Below, one piece after another: positions 40,100 through 50,056 of a DNA stretch of 64,000 nt. The position numbers and the translations under genes are program-made. Within the stretch, counting starts at the first letter, position 1. Each line of letters begins with the position of its first letter. The stretch is from the NCBI RefSeq assembly GCF_000158475.2, contig NZ_KI392030.1, forward strand, positions 62,001-126,000. The letters run 5' to 3'. Origin of the DNA: Oxalobacter paraformigenes (lineage in GTDB: Bacteria > Pseudomonadota > Gammaproteobacteria > Burkholderiales > Burkholderiaceae_D). The notes beneath the pieces were generated by a model. It was not told the DNA's origin. It ran no database searches and saw only the letters and a program-made list of their open reading frames with translations.

Positions 40100-40528
40100 A
40101 TGAATCGTACAGGAATGGCTGTCTGGTCGGGGGGATTGAAAGACGGAAAAGGCTGGCTTTCTACAGAAAGCAAAACCTTGTCCGAAACGCCCTATTCGTT
40201 TTCGGCACGTTTCAAGGATGGCAGTGGAACCAACCCGGAAGAATTGATTGCGGCTGCACATGCCGGCTGTTTCACCATGGACTTGTCTGGACGGCTGGGC
40301 GCCGTGGGCATGAAGCCGGAAGAAATCCGGACGACATCGACGTTGACAATGGAAAAAACCGATAAAGGGTTTTCAATCACCAAAATTCATCTTGATGTCC
40401 TTGCCCGGATACAGGGAGGCGATGCCGATGCCTTTCAGACAGCCGTAAAACAGGCAAAAGAAGGCTGCCCCGTTTCCAGACTGCTCAATGCGGAAATCTC
40501 GGTGACAGCCCAACTGAATGAAAAGTGA
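40100..40528 (+). CDS. OsmC family peroxiredoxin
   Basis: A 142-residue thiol peroxidase of the OsmC/Ohr fold that reduces organic peroxides. The two catalytic cysteines are in AHAGCFTMDL and KEGCPVSRLL, and an Arg is in FSARFKDG. The ATG at 40100 has a GGGAGGAA ribosome site; a longer frame from 40076 is not conserved. The pattern fits OsmC more than OhrA. Confidence 0.88.
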   Translation: MNRTGMAVWSGGLKDGKGWLSTESKTLSETPYSFSARFKDGSGTNPEELIAAAHAGCFTMDLSGRLGAVGMKPEEIRTTSTLTMEKTDKGFSITKIHLDVLARIQGGDADAFQTAVKQAKEGCPVSRLLNAEISVTAQLNEK

Positions 40529-40572
40529 CGGCAAGAAACGGACGGTCTGGCGACAGCCGTCCGTCTGGCCGC

Positions 40573-41106
40573 TCATTTGCCGGGGACAACATAACGGGAA
40601 GGCGGCGGTGTCGTTACGTTGGGCGGCGGTCCGTAAGGGTTTGTTTGAGATGTGTTTCCGGTGTTTTCCCCCTGGGAATAACTGGTCGTAACCGGAATGA
40701 GGTTGCCTTTGGCATACATGCATTGCTGATAGGCGTTGTCATAGCGGACTTGTGCTTCGTAGCCGCTTGTGTTGCCGGAGCCTGCGCCCGTCAATCCGCC
40801 AAATAGCAGGCCGATCCCGGCGCCGACAGCCGCACCGTGGCCTCCGTCTATCAGAGCGCCCGATGCGGCGCCCAGCGCGGTTCCCAAAGCGGCGGTTTTA
40901 ACGCCGCTGCTGGTGGCCACTTCACTGGAATTGGTGCCTGTTTGCGAAGAAGCGTATTGGCGGCAGAAAAACTCGTCTGCCTGGAATTGTTCCATTGTTT
41001 TTCCTTTTCCCGGCAGAACCATCACATTGGGCCCTGACGGCATGGACGAACAGGCAACCAGCGCAAGAGGCATCAAAAGCAGGAAATATTTGGAATTGAA
41101 AGACAT
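40573..41106 (-). CDS. Glycine-zipper lipoprotein
   Basis: A 177-residue predicted outer-membrane lipoprotein. The signal peptide ends in the lipobox LVAC followed by SSMPSGPN. A glycine-zipper hairpin (ALGTALGAASGALIDGGHGA then AVGAGIGLLFGG) lies in the middle, and the C-terminus is proline-rich. Proteins of this form are anchored by lipid and may insert a hairpin in the envelope. The start is taken at MSFNSKYFL. The neighbour upstream is another small envelope protein. Confidence 0.75.
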   Translation of the reverse strand: MSFNSKYFLLLMPLALVACSSMPSGPNVMVLPGKGKTMEQFQADEFFCRQYASSQTGTNSSEVATSSGVKTAALGTALGAASGALIDGGHGAAVGAGIGLLFGGLTGAGSGNTSGYEAQVRYDNAYQQCMYAKGNLIPVTTSYSQGENTGNTSQTNPYGPPPNVTTPPPSRYVVPGK

Positions 41107-41144
41107 GTTTTGCTCCATTCAGGTTGCTGAAACGATATGGACGG

Positions 41145-41549
41145 CTACTGTTGGGTTCCTTGAGGGAAAGGGATCACCTTTTGCCAGCTTGCGTTACATT
41201 TCAGCACGTAGGGGTAATATCCTTTCGGATCGGAACAGTAATACCAGTAACGTTTTGCATCATCGCCATCGTTCTTTTCAATGTAACGGGCAGGAGTAGA
41301 AGGCTGGATGACGATGGTTTGGGAAGGATAAGGGTAATAAGGCGCGTACGGGTAAAAAGGATAATAGGGCGAATAAAAAGAAGACCCCCAAAAAGGCGAA
41401 CCCCAAAAAGGTGAGCCTCCCAGAGGAGCGCCGAACATGATCCCGACAGATGTGCGCGAATGCCGGTGATGATGCCTGTCCGCAAAAGCGCTTTCGCTGA
41501 TGAGAGAGGAGAAACAGGCGAAAAGCAAGAGTATTATGGGACGTTTCAT
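41145..41549 (-). CDS. Exported Tyr/Pro-rich protein
   Basis: A 134-residue protein with a Sec signal peptide (ending SESAFAD). A His-rich start (RHHHRHS) is followed by a Gly/Phe/Trp repeat and a segment of about 25 residues made almost only of Tyr and Pro. The C-terminal motif YWYYCSDPKGYYPYVLKC with a following W resembles a motif seen in other Burkholderiales exported proteins; its two cysteines may pair. Function unknown. It is 39 bp from the lipoprotein gene on the same strand. Confidence 0.72.
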   Translation of the reverse strand: MKRPIILLLFACFSSLISESAFADRHHHRHSRTSVGIMFGAPLGGSPFWGSPFWGSSFYSPYYPFYPYAPYYPYPSQTIVIQPSTPARYIEKNDGDDAKRYWYYCSDPKGYYPYVLKCNASWQKVIPFPQGTQQ

Positions 41550-43126
41550 GATAAAGCCTCTAGTCCATATACAAGAAAGACCCGGTCATCCGCTAAAAGG
41601 GAACCGATTCGATTTGATTATCCACTTTTTGCCAGTCGGGCAAGTGACTTGAAAGACTTTGTAACAAAATGAGAAAAGAACTTTGAGCTCCATTAATGAT
41701 CGACCGATTCTTTTATCTCTCTTCCCGGTTCATTGAAGTACCGCTAGTGGAAAAAGTTCTGCCGGGTAACCCATGCCGGTTTATCCTGAAGGCAGCCGTC
41801 CTTTTGCCGTCGGTTCTCCTTAGGCGGTATTCCGTCGTTTGCGTGCGTGCCGGTTATTCTTTGCCGTGCCAGGGACTTGCCTGCGGGATCGACCAATCCG
41901 GATCGCTTTCATTTTTGTCCGCCGGGCCAATCAGAATGGCTAAGAGCGTGATGAAAGCGGCCTGTCCACTTTTTTCATTTGTCCGGCCGCCAAAAGGCCT
42001 GTAGCTGTGGGGTATTGGTGCGGTTTATCTCCGTTTTTGAATAACGGATTTAACGGCCCAGTGTCGGTTGGATGGTGTTGCCTGCCGGTTTCTTCCTGTA
42101 TTTTTCCTGAGAGTGCCTGTGCTTCGCTGTCCTTGTCGCGCCGGCCGGTCTGTGTCGCTGACCGAAGCATACAATACGCACCCCGGTGATGCTGGCAAGT
42201 GGTGTTTTATCCTGATCCATGAATCGGAAGAAACGATACGAGAGTTTTTTCTTTGGCCGTGCCGGGAATGGTAAATGGTACGGATTGCGCAAGACCGGTT
42301 TCCCGGGAAAGTGGGAACGGTTTTCAGAAGTGGGCTGCACAACGGGCGGAAAGATCGTCACTAATTGCGTTGCCGGTTACAGGCTCGGATGGCTGGCCGG
42401 CAGGGATACAAAACTATCGTCAGGAGTTTACGGGCCATCTTCCCGAATCCGGTACGATGAGTGTCACACGGGATGTTTCCGGAATAAACCGTGCGCCGGG
42501 ATTGCCGGTTTTTTTGCCACGGTCTCACACTTGCCAATTGCCGGGCAGTTTGGTCACGGGCGAGGAACGTCAGGAAACCGGGATGAAAAAAAGTCTGCTT
42601 GCCAAAAATGGGCGCTTTTCGGAAATTCAGGTTCTCCGGTTTTTGCGAAACATCCGGAATTTTTCCCAGGCTGATGCTGATTCTGCCGGTAGAAAAACGT
42701 CGTTTGCCAATTCGTGGGGTTGGCGGCCTGAAGGACCGGTATTTTTCCTTATCTGCCGCCCGGCTTCCGGACATCTGCCGCCCGACTTCCGGACGTTTGT
42801 GCCGGTTTATTCGCGATCGGAAAGCTGAAACGGGTAAAAGGATGTTATGCCGGGTTCCGCAGGCGGGGCGGGAGTCGCCTTATTGCCTTGCACGCCTTTT
42901 AAAGCTTGCCGAAGCCGCTTGCGCTGGAGCGGATTCGGCTCATGTGGATTGCCGTGACTTTTCCCGCTTTTCTGCAGGTAGCGCAGTAAAATCGCGGTTT
43001 CGTGGGTTCCCGAAAACCCACTTCCTGATCTTGCGGGAAAGTCTCGCAAGGAAACCGCTGACGGTTTACAGCTCTTGGGACGGTCATCAACCCTCTGCGG
43101 ACAGAATTGACCTTTTCCGGTACGGT
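41550..43126. other. Long gene-free region rich in CCGG
   Basis: About 1.6 kb with several long but mutually overlapping frames on both strands (for example 42253-42828 and 42361-42774). None shows a family motif, a ribosome site or consistent codon use. By eye CCGG occurs about 30 times here, higher than in neighbouring coding DNA. I cannot tell whether it is decayed coding DNA, a regulatory RNA locus or simple spacer. Confidence 0.5.
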
Positions 43127-43309
43127 TCAGTCGCTCCACAGTTTGCCTGCCGTGGCCCAGTTTTCTTTTTTGACGTCATGTATGATGATATCGACAGCGC
43201 CCGGGTCGCATTTCAGGGTCTTGCATGTCGCTTCGGTAACGGCTTTGGCCAGTTCGCGTTTTTGTTCGACCGTACGGCCTTCGAAAATCTGGATATTGAT
43301 TGTTGGCAT
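43127..43309 (-). CDS. 4-oxalocrotonate tautomerase family protein
   Basis: A 60-residue protein, MPTINIQIFEGRTVEQKREL, the usual length. Pro1 (after Met removal) is the general base, and Arg residues in the first helix are present. Such proteins tautomerise 2-oxo acids; this one may act on an unknown substrate. It is a monocistronic minus-strand gene next to the spacer. Confidence 0.88.
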   Translation of the reverse strand: MPTINIQIFEGRTVEQKRELAKAVTEATCKTLKCDPGAVDIIIHDVKKENWATAGKLWSD

Positions 43310-43613
43310 GATGTTTCCTTGCGGGTTAAATGAATAATCGGAAATGGTTTCGCCAGATTATACGATGGCGCTTTGAAGTAAGCCACTTTTGGAGGGATAT
43401 GAAAATCAAGGAGTTAAGGAAACCGTTATATTTGCTTGCCTTGCCGAAACACGACGGTTCTTGTAAAATCCTTTGCTATTTTTACCGTGTTTGTTAACAA
43501 TGCCTTTCCGTATTTTTCGTTACGGAACAGGCGCGTCGCATGGATCGCCGATATTTTCAGAACCATTTTCCCGATATTGCAGAGAAGTGCACTTTCTATT
43601 ACTGGAGTAGGAC
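43310..43613. other. Spacer between tautomerase gene and glyA
   Basis: About 300 bp, with divergent promoters expected. I looked for tandem glycine-riboswitch signatures before glyA and did not recognise them. Confidence 0.5.
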
Positions 43614-44861
43614 ATGTTTGCTAAAGACCATACCCTCGCTCAGGTCGATCCGGAGTTGTGGGACGCTATTTTGCGTGAGAACACCCGTCAGGAAGACCAC
43701 ATTGAGCTGATCGCTTCCGAAAACTATTGCTCGCCGGCGGTCATGCAGGCGCAGGGTTCTCAACTGACGAACAAATATGCGGAAGGTTATCCCGGCAGAC
43801 GTTACTACGGCGGTTGCGAATATGTCGATATCGCGGAACAGCTGGCGCTGGATCGTGTCAAACAGCTGTTCGGCGCGGAAGCCGCCAATGTGCAGCCGAA
43901 TTCGGGTTCGCAGGCCAATCAGGCCATTTTCCTTGCCATGCTGCAACCCGGCGATACGATCATGGGCATGTCTCTGGCGGAAGGAGGCCATCTGACGCAC
44001 GGCATGGCCTTGAACATGTCGGGCAAGTGGTTTAACGTCGTTTCGTACGGCCTGAACGAAAAAGAGGAAATTGATTATGACGCCATGGAGCGGCTTGCGC
44101 ACGAACACAAGCCAAAGCTGATCATCGCTGGCGCTTCAGCCTATTCCCTGCGCATTGATTTCGAACGTTTCGCAAAGGTTGCCAAAGATGTGGGCGCTTA
44201 CTTCATGGTGGATATGGCGCATTATGCCGGCCTGATCGCCGCCGGGGTTTATCCGAATCCGGTTCCCCATGCCGATTTCGTCACGTCCACTACGCACAAA
44301 TCCTTGCGCGGCCCGAGAGGCGGGTTCATTTTGATGAAACAGGAATTCGAACGCAAGATCAATTCCGCCGTTTTCCCCGGCTTGCAGGGCGGTCCGCTGA
44401 TGCATGTGATTGCCGCGAAAGCGGTCGCCTTCAGGGAAGCGCTTCAACCTGAATTCAAAACGTATCAGGAGCAGGTCGTCAAAAACGCCAGTGTCCTGTC
44501 CAAAACGCTTATCGAACGCGGTTTCCGGATCATTTCCGGCCGTACCGAATCCCACGTGATGCTGGTCGATCTGCAAAGCAAGAATATTACCGGCCGTCAG
44601 GCAGAAACGATCCTGAACAGCGGCCATATCACCTGCAACAAGAATGCCATTCCCAATGATCCGCAGACGCCGTTCGTCACTTCCGGTATCCGTCTTGGCA
44701 GTCCCGCCATGACGACGCGCGGTTTCAAGGACGCGGAATCCGCGCTGGTTGGCAATTTGCTGGCCGATGTGGTGGAAAATCCGGAAGATCCGGCAACCCT
44801 TGACAGGGTTCGTGCGGAAGTCCGGAAGCTGACTGCCGCTTTCCCGGTTTATCAGCGCTAG
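43614..44861 (+). CDS. glyA: Serine hydroxymethyltransferase
   Basis: A 415-residue PLP enzyme that interconverts serine plus tetrahydrofolate with glycine plus methylene-tetrahydrofolate. Conserved parts: [27 protein letters not shown], the PLP Lys in [13 protein letters not shown] and the C-terminal substrate Arg in [13 protein letters not shown]. It has its own terminator, so it is not clearly cotranscribed with ribD. Upstream is a tautomerase on the other strand. Confidence 0.97.
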   Translation: MFAKDHTLAQVDPELWDAILRENTRQEDHIELIASENYCSPAVMQAQGSQLTNKYAEGYPGRRYYGGCEYVDIAEQLALDRVKQLFGAEAANVQPNSGSQANQAIFLAMLQPGDTIMGMSLAEGGHLTHGMALNMSGKWFNVVSYGLNEKEEIDYDAMERLAHEHKPKLIIAGASAYSLRIDFERFAKVAKDVGAYFMVDMAHYAGLIAAGVYPNPVPHADFVTSTTHKSLRGPRGGFILMKQEFERKINSAVFPGLQGGPLMHVIAAKAVAFREALQPEFKTYQEQVVKNASVLSKTLIERGFRIISGRTESHVMLVDLQSKNITGRQAETILNSGHITCNKNAIPNDPQTPFVTSGIRLGSPAMTTRGFKDAESALVGNLLADVVENPEDPATLDRVRAEVRKLTAAFPVYQR

Positions 44862-44878
44862 GCTGTTTTTCATTCATT

Positions 44879-44907
44879 GAAGCCACCTGTTTACAGGTGG
44901 CTTTTTT
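44879..44907 (+). terminator. Terminator after glyA
   Basis: AGCCACCTGT pairs with ACAGGTGGCT across a short loop and is followed by a T-run, 18 bp after the stop. Confidence 0.88.
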
Positions 44908-44936
44908 AATCGGGTAAAATGCGGTTTTCGGTTTGA

Positions 44937-46088
44937 ATGGATGCGGCTTTGCCGACAACAGGCATGAATGAATTAAAGGGTTCTCCGGATCGGGCTTCTT
45001 TGACAGAGCATGAATTTTTCATGAAACGCGCATTGGAACTGGCAAGGAACTGTTCCGTTCTTGTCTCGCCCAATCCGAAAGTCGGGTGCGTGATCGTCAG
45101 AAATGGCCATATCCTTGGCGAAGGCTATACCCGGCCGGCAGGAAAAAACCACGCTGAAATAGAAGCCTTGAACGAGGCGGTTTCCCGTGGTGAGGACTGC
45201 CGGGGAGCGACGGTGTATGTTACGCTGGAACCCTGTGCCCATTTCGGGCGGACGCCGCCCTGTGCCGATGCGCTTGTCAGGGCCGGCGTTTCCCGGGTCA
45301 TTGCCGCGATGGAAGATCCCAACCCTCTGGTTGCCGGAAAAGGACTGGAAAAACTGAAAGCGGCCGGAATCCATGTCATCTGCGGCATTCTCGCCGATGA
45401 AGCCAGAGAGATGAATCGCGGTTTTCTGTCGCGTGTCGAGCGGGGGCGTCCATGGGTGAGGATGAAGGTGGCGGCCAGTCTGGATGGCAAAACAGCCCTT
45501 TCCAATGGCGAAAGCCAGTGGATCACATCGGAAAAAGCGCGTGAAGACGGACATCGCTGGCGGATGCGGGCGGATGCGATCATGACGGGTATCGGAACGG
45601 TGATCCAGGACAATCCGCGGCTGAATGTCCGTTTGCCCGATGCCGTCAGGCAGCCGGTGCGTATTGTCGTGGACAGCCAGCTCAAAACGCCTCTGGACGC
45701 GCGGGTTCTGGAAGAGGGAAAAACATGGATTTTTTCTGCCAATGCCTCACCTTACAAAATCGGAGCCATGCAGGAAAAAGGCGTTCGGGTCTTTTCCACG
45801 ATCAACAATACAGGACGCGTCGATCTGGCGGAAATGATGGAAACGCTGGCAAAACAGGAGATCAATGAAATTCATGTCGAGGCGGGAGCCACCTTGAACG
45901 GCGCCCTGATGCAGGAAAGTCTTGTGGACGAAATGCTGATTTATCTGGCGCCCTGTTTTCTGGGAAGCGGCAAGAACATGCTCAGCTTAAACCACATTGA
46001 CCGGCTTGCAGATAAAATCGCTCTCGACTTCCATGAAATCGTACCAATCGGTGACGATATAAGAATAGTGGCCAGATTAACGGACTGA
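44937..46088 (+). CDS. ribD: Riboflavin biosynthesis bifunctional deaminase/reductase
   Basis: A 383-residue protein that deaminates and then reduces the pyrimidine intermediate of riboflavin synthesis. The deaminase zinc motif appears as NHAEIEAL and TLEPCAHFGRTPPC. The reductase part has KVAASLDGKTA, ESQWITSEKAR and HVEAGATLNGAL. The start is uncertain; an in-frame ATG at 44964 (MNELKG) is possible. ribE follows 12 bp later. In related genomes nrdR often sits between glyA and ribD but is absent here. Confidence 0.95.
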   Translation: MDAALPTTGMNELKGSPDRASLTEHEFFMKRALELARNCSVLVSPNPKVGCVIVRNGHILGEGYTRPAGKNHAEIEALNEAVSRGEDCRGATVYVTLEPCAHFGRTPPCADALVRAGVSRVIAAMEDPNPLVAGKGLEKLKAAGIHVICGILADEAREMNRGFLSRVERGRPWVRMKVAASLDGKTALSNGESQWITSEKAREDGHRWRMRADAIMTGIGTVIQDNPRLNVRLPDAVRQPVRIVVDSQLKTPLDARVLEEGKTWIFSANASPYKIGAMQEKGVRVFSTINNTGRVDLAEMMETLAKQEINEIHVEAGATLNGALMQESLVDEMLIYLAPCFLGSGKNMLSLNHIDRLADKIALDFHEIVPIGDDIRIVARLTD

Positions 46089-46100
46089 AGTGGGGAAAAG

Positions 46101-46724
46101 ATGTTTACAGGAATTGTCGAAGCGGTAGGAAAAATCATGTCTGTTACGCCTCAGGGCGCGGATGAAAATGCGGGCGTCCGTCTGGAAATTGATGCCGGTT
46201 CCCTTGCGATGGATAAAGTCGGAATCGGAGATTCGATTGCCATAAACGGGGCGTGCATGACGGTAGTTGAAAAAACGGACAGGAGTTTCAAAGTCGATGT
46301 ATCGCGGGAAAGCCTGAACAAAACCGCCGGTCTGGACAGAACGGGAGAAGTCAACCTTGAAAAGGCGCTGGCTTTCGGTGATGCCCTGGGGGGGCACCTT
46401 GTCTCGGGCCATGTGGATGGTATCGGTACAGTGCGTGAATTCACTCCGGTTGCCGAATCCCGGAAACTTGTGGTGGAAGCGCCGGCAGAACTGGGCAAAT
46501 TCCTCGCTTACAAGGGTTCCGTTGCAGTCGATGGCGTATCCCTGACTGTCAACAAGGTGAATGATGTCGGGACCGGATGCCTTTTTTCGGTCAATCTGAT
46601 TCCCCATACAGTCGATGTTACGGCGCTGAAAAATCTGTCCGTCGGGTCGAAAGTGAATCTGGAAATCGATCTGATTGCCCGTTATGTCGAACGCATGTTG
46701 TCAGATGGAAGACAGAACGCCTGA
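46101..46724 (+). CDS. ribE: Riboflavin synthase alpha chain
   Basis: A 207-residue two-barrel enzyme that dismutates two lumazines to riboflavin. MFTGIVEAVGKI opens the first barrel. GACMTVVEK and LGGHLVSGHVDGIG, then a second barrel with YKGSVAVDGVSLTVN and LIPHT, are family landmarks. It follows ribD closely and is likely cotranscribed. Confidence 0.96.
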   Translation: MFTGIVEAVGKIMSVTPQGADENAGVRLEIDAGSLAMDKVGIGDSIAINGACMTVVEKTDRSFKVDVSRESLNKTAGLDRTGEVNLEKALAFGDALGGHLVSGHVDGIGTVREFTPVAESRKLVVEAPAELGKFLAYKGSVAVDGVSLTVNKVNDVGTGCLFSVNLIPHTVDVTALKNLSVGSKVNLEIDLIARYVERMLSDGRQNA

Positions 46725-46746
46725 CCTTAAAAGAGGAAAACGGTTT

Positions 46747-48288
46747 TTACTGGAAAGAAAGCGCCTGCGGCGCGGTGTCGTCTTCCGGCGGTTCCTGCGT
46801 GACCGGCGGAAGTAGTGTTTTCAGGCGATATTGACGCTGTCTGTAGTTTCCTTCCGGCCCCTTGAGGCCGCAATCCACTTTTTCAAAAAGACGGCCGATT
46901 CGGGAAACAGTCTGCCGTTCCTTTCCTGTCTGGATGAGAATCAGCCTTCTTTTGCTGCGCCGGTAAAATTCACGGATATCTACCAGCAGGCAGTGTCCCT
47001 TGTCCGCTGAATGGATATCCAGCAAAAGCGCTTCAGGTCGCGATAAACCGAAAACCGCCGCCAGTTCGAGGCGTGCGGCCAGAAAAGGATGACTGCTGAC
47101 GGTTTCCCGCGTCAGGTGTTGCAGGGCTTTTACTGCCCACAAGGCCGGTTGGGCTTTGACAGCGATTCTGTCCAGTAGTGTGGCCGCTTCGGTTTGGCCA
47201 TTTCCTGTCGCTTTCTGCAGCCAGTATACAGCCTGAACATCGTTGGATTCATTGTCCCGCCGGTTTCGCCAGGCATGAAGGCCGCGCTCGTATTGCGCTC
47301 TCGGATGTCCCAGATTGGCAGCCGTTTCCAGATACCGTTGGGCGGCGGAAAGGTTCCGCTGGGAGAATTCCGCTTTCTGGTAAATCAGCGACAACGCATA
47401 CCATGCTTTCGGCAGTCCCTGTCCACCAGCCTGAGTCAGCCAGTGAATGGCTTTTTTAAAACTGGTCGGACCTGCCCCGAAAAGAGTCCTTTTTCCGTTT
47501 TCATCCATTCTGGCATGCCATAAACCCAGCAGAAATGCCGCTTCCGCATTTTTGTAACGCGCAGCCATTTCCCACATGCTCTGGATTTCTTCGGCAGCAG
47601 AATCGCCTTGTTCTTTAAAGAGCAATTGACCGCAACGCAACAAAAGACGGGCGGAATGCCCATCGGTATCGGCTGCTTCCGGTTGTGCGCCGGATTGGAG
47701 AAGGGAGCGGGCAATGGGCAACGCGTGTTGGAGAAAAGTCTCGTAATCGGCATTTTTCCAGGCGTGTTCGATCAGTGCAATTTGGGCATCCACAATGCCG
47801 GCATTGGCGGCGCATGCCGTCCATTTGAGAGCGCTTCCTTTCAGGGGAGAATACCGGTTCGAGTTTTTGACCAGTTCAGCCAGCAGCCATTGCGCTTCCG
47901 GAATGTCGTGATCGACTATCTTTTCCAGTATGGCTATGGCTTCAGACCGTTTTTTGGAGTCGGTTGCCGTTCCGGAAGAGAGGAGCAGTTTTGCCAGAAC
48001 AAGGCCGGCACGATAACAACCTTCATCCAGCGCGTCCCGATACCATCTTTCAAGCAATTGCCTGTCGGGATGCAAATTGGCCACTTCATACGGTATATGA
48101 TTTCCGATCAACCGCTTTGCCGCCGCGTCTCCCTGCCGGGCTGCGCGGCCCAGCCAGTGCAAGGCGGTGGTCAAACTTTGCGGCAAGCTTTTGCTGCCGA
48201 ACAGATACAGCTCTCCCAGCGCGAACTGGGATGCTGTATCCCCTGTCCGCGCTTTGCGCAATAACTGTAATTCCTCACGACTGGCCAT
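46747..48288 (-). CDS. Sel1-repeat protein
   Basis: A 513-residue protein mostly of Sel1-like TPR repeats. Clear units are ASQFALGELYLFG, ALHWLGRAARQGDAAAKRL, AIHWLTQAGGQGLPKAWYAL, AQRYLETAANLGHPRAQYE and AVYWLQKATGNGQTEAATLL. Such repeats form helical scaffolds for protein binding. The last about 140 residues are not Sel1-like and include a charged segment (FYRRSKRRLILIQTGKERQT). No signal peptide is found from the chosen start (MASREELQLLRKAR). Confidence 0.82.
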   Translation of the reverse strand: MASREELQLLRKARTGDTASQFALGELYLFGSKSLPQSLTTALHWLGRAARQGDAAAKRLIGNHIPYEVANLHPDRQLLERWYRDALDEGCYRAGLVLAKLLLSSGTATDSKKRSEAIAILEKIVDHDIPEAQWLLAELVKNSNRYSPLKGSALKWTACAANAGIVDAQIALIEHAWKNADYETFLQHALPIARSLLQSGAQPEAADTDGHSARLLLRCGQLLFKEQGDSAAEEIQSMWEMAARYKNAEAAFLLGLWHARMDENGKRTLFGAGPTSFKKAIHWLTQAGGQGLPKAWYALSLIYQKAEFSQRNLSAAQRYLETAANLGHPRAQYERGLHAWRNRRDNESNDVQAVYWLQKATGNGQTEAATLLDRIAVKAQPALWAVKALQHLTRETVSSHPFLAARLELAAVFGLSRPEALLLDIHSADKGHCLLVDIREFYRRSKRRLILIQTGKERQTVSRIGRLFEKVDCGLKGPEGNYRQRQYRLKTLLPPVTQEPPEDDTAPQALSFQ

Positions 48289-48650
48289 TTTAAAGTGGTT
48301 TCGGGCAAACGAAAAAGTAAATCCCGGTTTCCGTAAAACCGCAGCGGCAGATTCCACTGTCCGGTTACCCGGGCGGCTGCTTGCTCTGTTATGACAGGGA
48401 ATGAATACAGAATCCGACAATATTGTGCGTATTGAAAGCGTCTTGTAATGATTTTTTGATATAAGGAAACTTTTTTGTAACTTAAATACAACAGATTAAG
48501 CGTTTTCCTGACAAAAACCGGATGAAAGTGCACGGAACACGATTTTTGTAAAAAGTCACCTGTCGGGAGTTATTTATTTTGTGCTTATCCGGATGTCCGA
48601 GTGAAAGACTTCGACGGATTTTTAACCTGTCTCTTTAAAGGGAAAGCGAA
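48289..48650. other. Divergent spacer between Sel1 gene and first porin
   Basis: About 360 bp containing the divergent promoters. The part nearest the porin has a long leader with the ribosome site AAAGGGAAAGCG before the ATG. No FNR-type site was seen here, unlike upstream of the second porin. Confidence 0.45.
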
Positions 48651-49781
48651 ATGAAAAAAACTCTCATCGCATTAGCCATTATGGGCGCTGCAGCCGGCGT
48701 GGCAAATGCCCAATCCAATGTCGTTATTTACGGGGTAGTCGATACCGGCTACATCAAGGAAAACGGTTCCGATGTCCGCATGGGGTCGAACATCGACAAC
48801 CGTATCGGTTTCCGTGGCACGGAAGATCTGGGTTCCGGCCAGAAAGCCACCTTCGAACTGGAAAGACGCTTCAATCTGAATGACGGGACGCTGGCGCGGC
48901 CTGACAAGGACTGGGATGGCGCAGCCAATGTCGGACTGAGAGGCGATAACTGGGGCGCCGTCCGTTTGGGCCGTATTAACGAACTGAGCACGGAAACGTT
49001 GCGTACCCTCGATCCCTTCTATCAGTACGGCGTGGGTTCCATGCTGCTGAGCAGCCAGCGTTCGGCCCGTATCGACAATACGATCCGTTATGACAGCCCG
49101 AGCTGGACGGGGTTCAAGTTCGGCGCCAGTTATTCACTGGGCGAAAACATGAAAAATCTGACGGGTGTGCCCGCCAGTATTACGAACCCGGATACGGCTG
49201 ATCCGAACCTGCGGCTCGAGGCGACACCGGCCAACGTAAAATATTATGGCGCCGATAATGACGGTTATGCCGTCATGCTGGGTTACGACAATGGCCCGCT
49301 GACTTTGCTGGCCAACTGGAGCCGACTGGCGGATTCCAAGAAGTCGTATGTCTGGAACGCGGGCGGTGCGTATGCCTTCGGCCCGGCAAGAATATCGCTG
49401 GCTTATGAACAGACTCACGACAAGGGATGGCGGGAAGGCGAGTTCTCGGTCAAGTCCAAGCAGCACAACTGGCTGCTCGGTCTGGAATGGCTCCTGGGTC
49501 CGGGTCGCCTGAACGCCTCGTTCAACTACGGCAAGGTCAAGGATGTCGCCTGGTCCGATACCGATCATGGTGACAAGGACGTGAAAAAATATGCGCTGGG
49601 TTATACCTATGATCTTTCCAAGCGGACATCCATTTACGGCATCGTGGCTTATTCCGACTATGAAGACGATCAGGTTGCCGGATTCTACCGGAATGAAGGC
49701 CTGAACAATCAGGGCGATCCGGCCAGCTATGACCGGGATAGCGTGACCGGCGTCCAGATCGGTATCACGCACCGGTTCTGA
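48651..49781 (+). CDS. Gram-negative porin (first of a tandem pair)
   Basis: A 376-residue trimeric outer-membrane beta-barrel of the betaproteobacterial general porin type. The signal peptide is MKKTLIALAIMGAAAGVANA with cleavage before QSN. The mature protein starts QSNVVIYGVVDTGYI and ends with the BAM-recognition aromatic residue (GITHRF). Internal conserved parts are IGFRGTEDLGSGQKATFELE and GDNWGAVRLGR. It is similar to the second porin along its full length and probably arose by duplication. Confidence 0.94.
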   Translation: MKKTLIALAIMGAAAGVANAQSNVVIYGVVDTGYIKENGSDVRMGSNIDNRIGFRGTEDLGSGQKATFELERRFNLNDGTLARPDKDWDGAANVGLRGDNWGAVRLGRINELSTETLRTLDPFYQYGVGSMLLSSQRSARIDNTIRYDSPSWTGFKFGASYSLGENMKNLTGVPASITNPDTADPNLRLEATPANVKYYGADNDGYAVMLGYDNGPLTLLANWSRLADSKKSYVWNAGGAYAFGPARISLAYEQTHDKGWREGEFSVKSKQHNWLLGLEWLLGPGRLNASFNYGKVKDVAWSDTDHGDKDVKKYALGYTYDLSKRTSIYGIVAYSDYEDDQVAGFYRNEGLNNQGDPASYDRDSVTGVQIGITHRF

Positions 49782-49811
49782 TTTTCGTTTCACGCTGAAC
49801 GGTTCCGCGAA

Positions 49812-49842
49812 AAAGAGGCCTCCATCGGAGGCCTCTTTTTTT
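49812..49842 (+). terminator. Terminator after the first porin
   Basis: AAGAGGCCTCC and GGAGGCCTCTT arms with a short ATC loop, then a T-run. Confidence 0.88.
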
Positions 49843-50056
49843 GCGCTTGTGCGCGATATGGCTGTTTTTGCCTTGCCGCTTTTAAATGCCGGCACGAAAA
49901 GAGTTTGAACACAGGGACTTGTACGCCATTCCTCATTTTCTGCATGGAAATGCCGGCAGCGATACGAGAGATTTTCTGTGATGCAAATACAACATTTTTT
50001 GCTTTTTTGCGACACTTTTTGACGATTTTTTCAAAATAAATGACAAATCAATGACA

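Noticed and set aside
42253-42828. A 191-codon plus-strand frame in the CCGG-rich region
   Set aside because: Overlapping long frames exist on both strands here and none shows motifs or consistent codon use.
43440-43613. Glycine riboswitch before glyA
   Set aside because: The tandem aptamer signature was not recognised in the leader.
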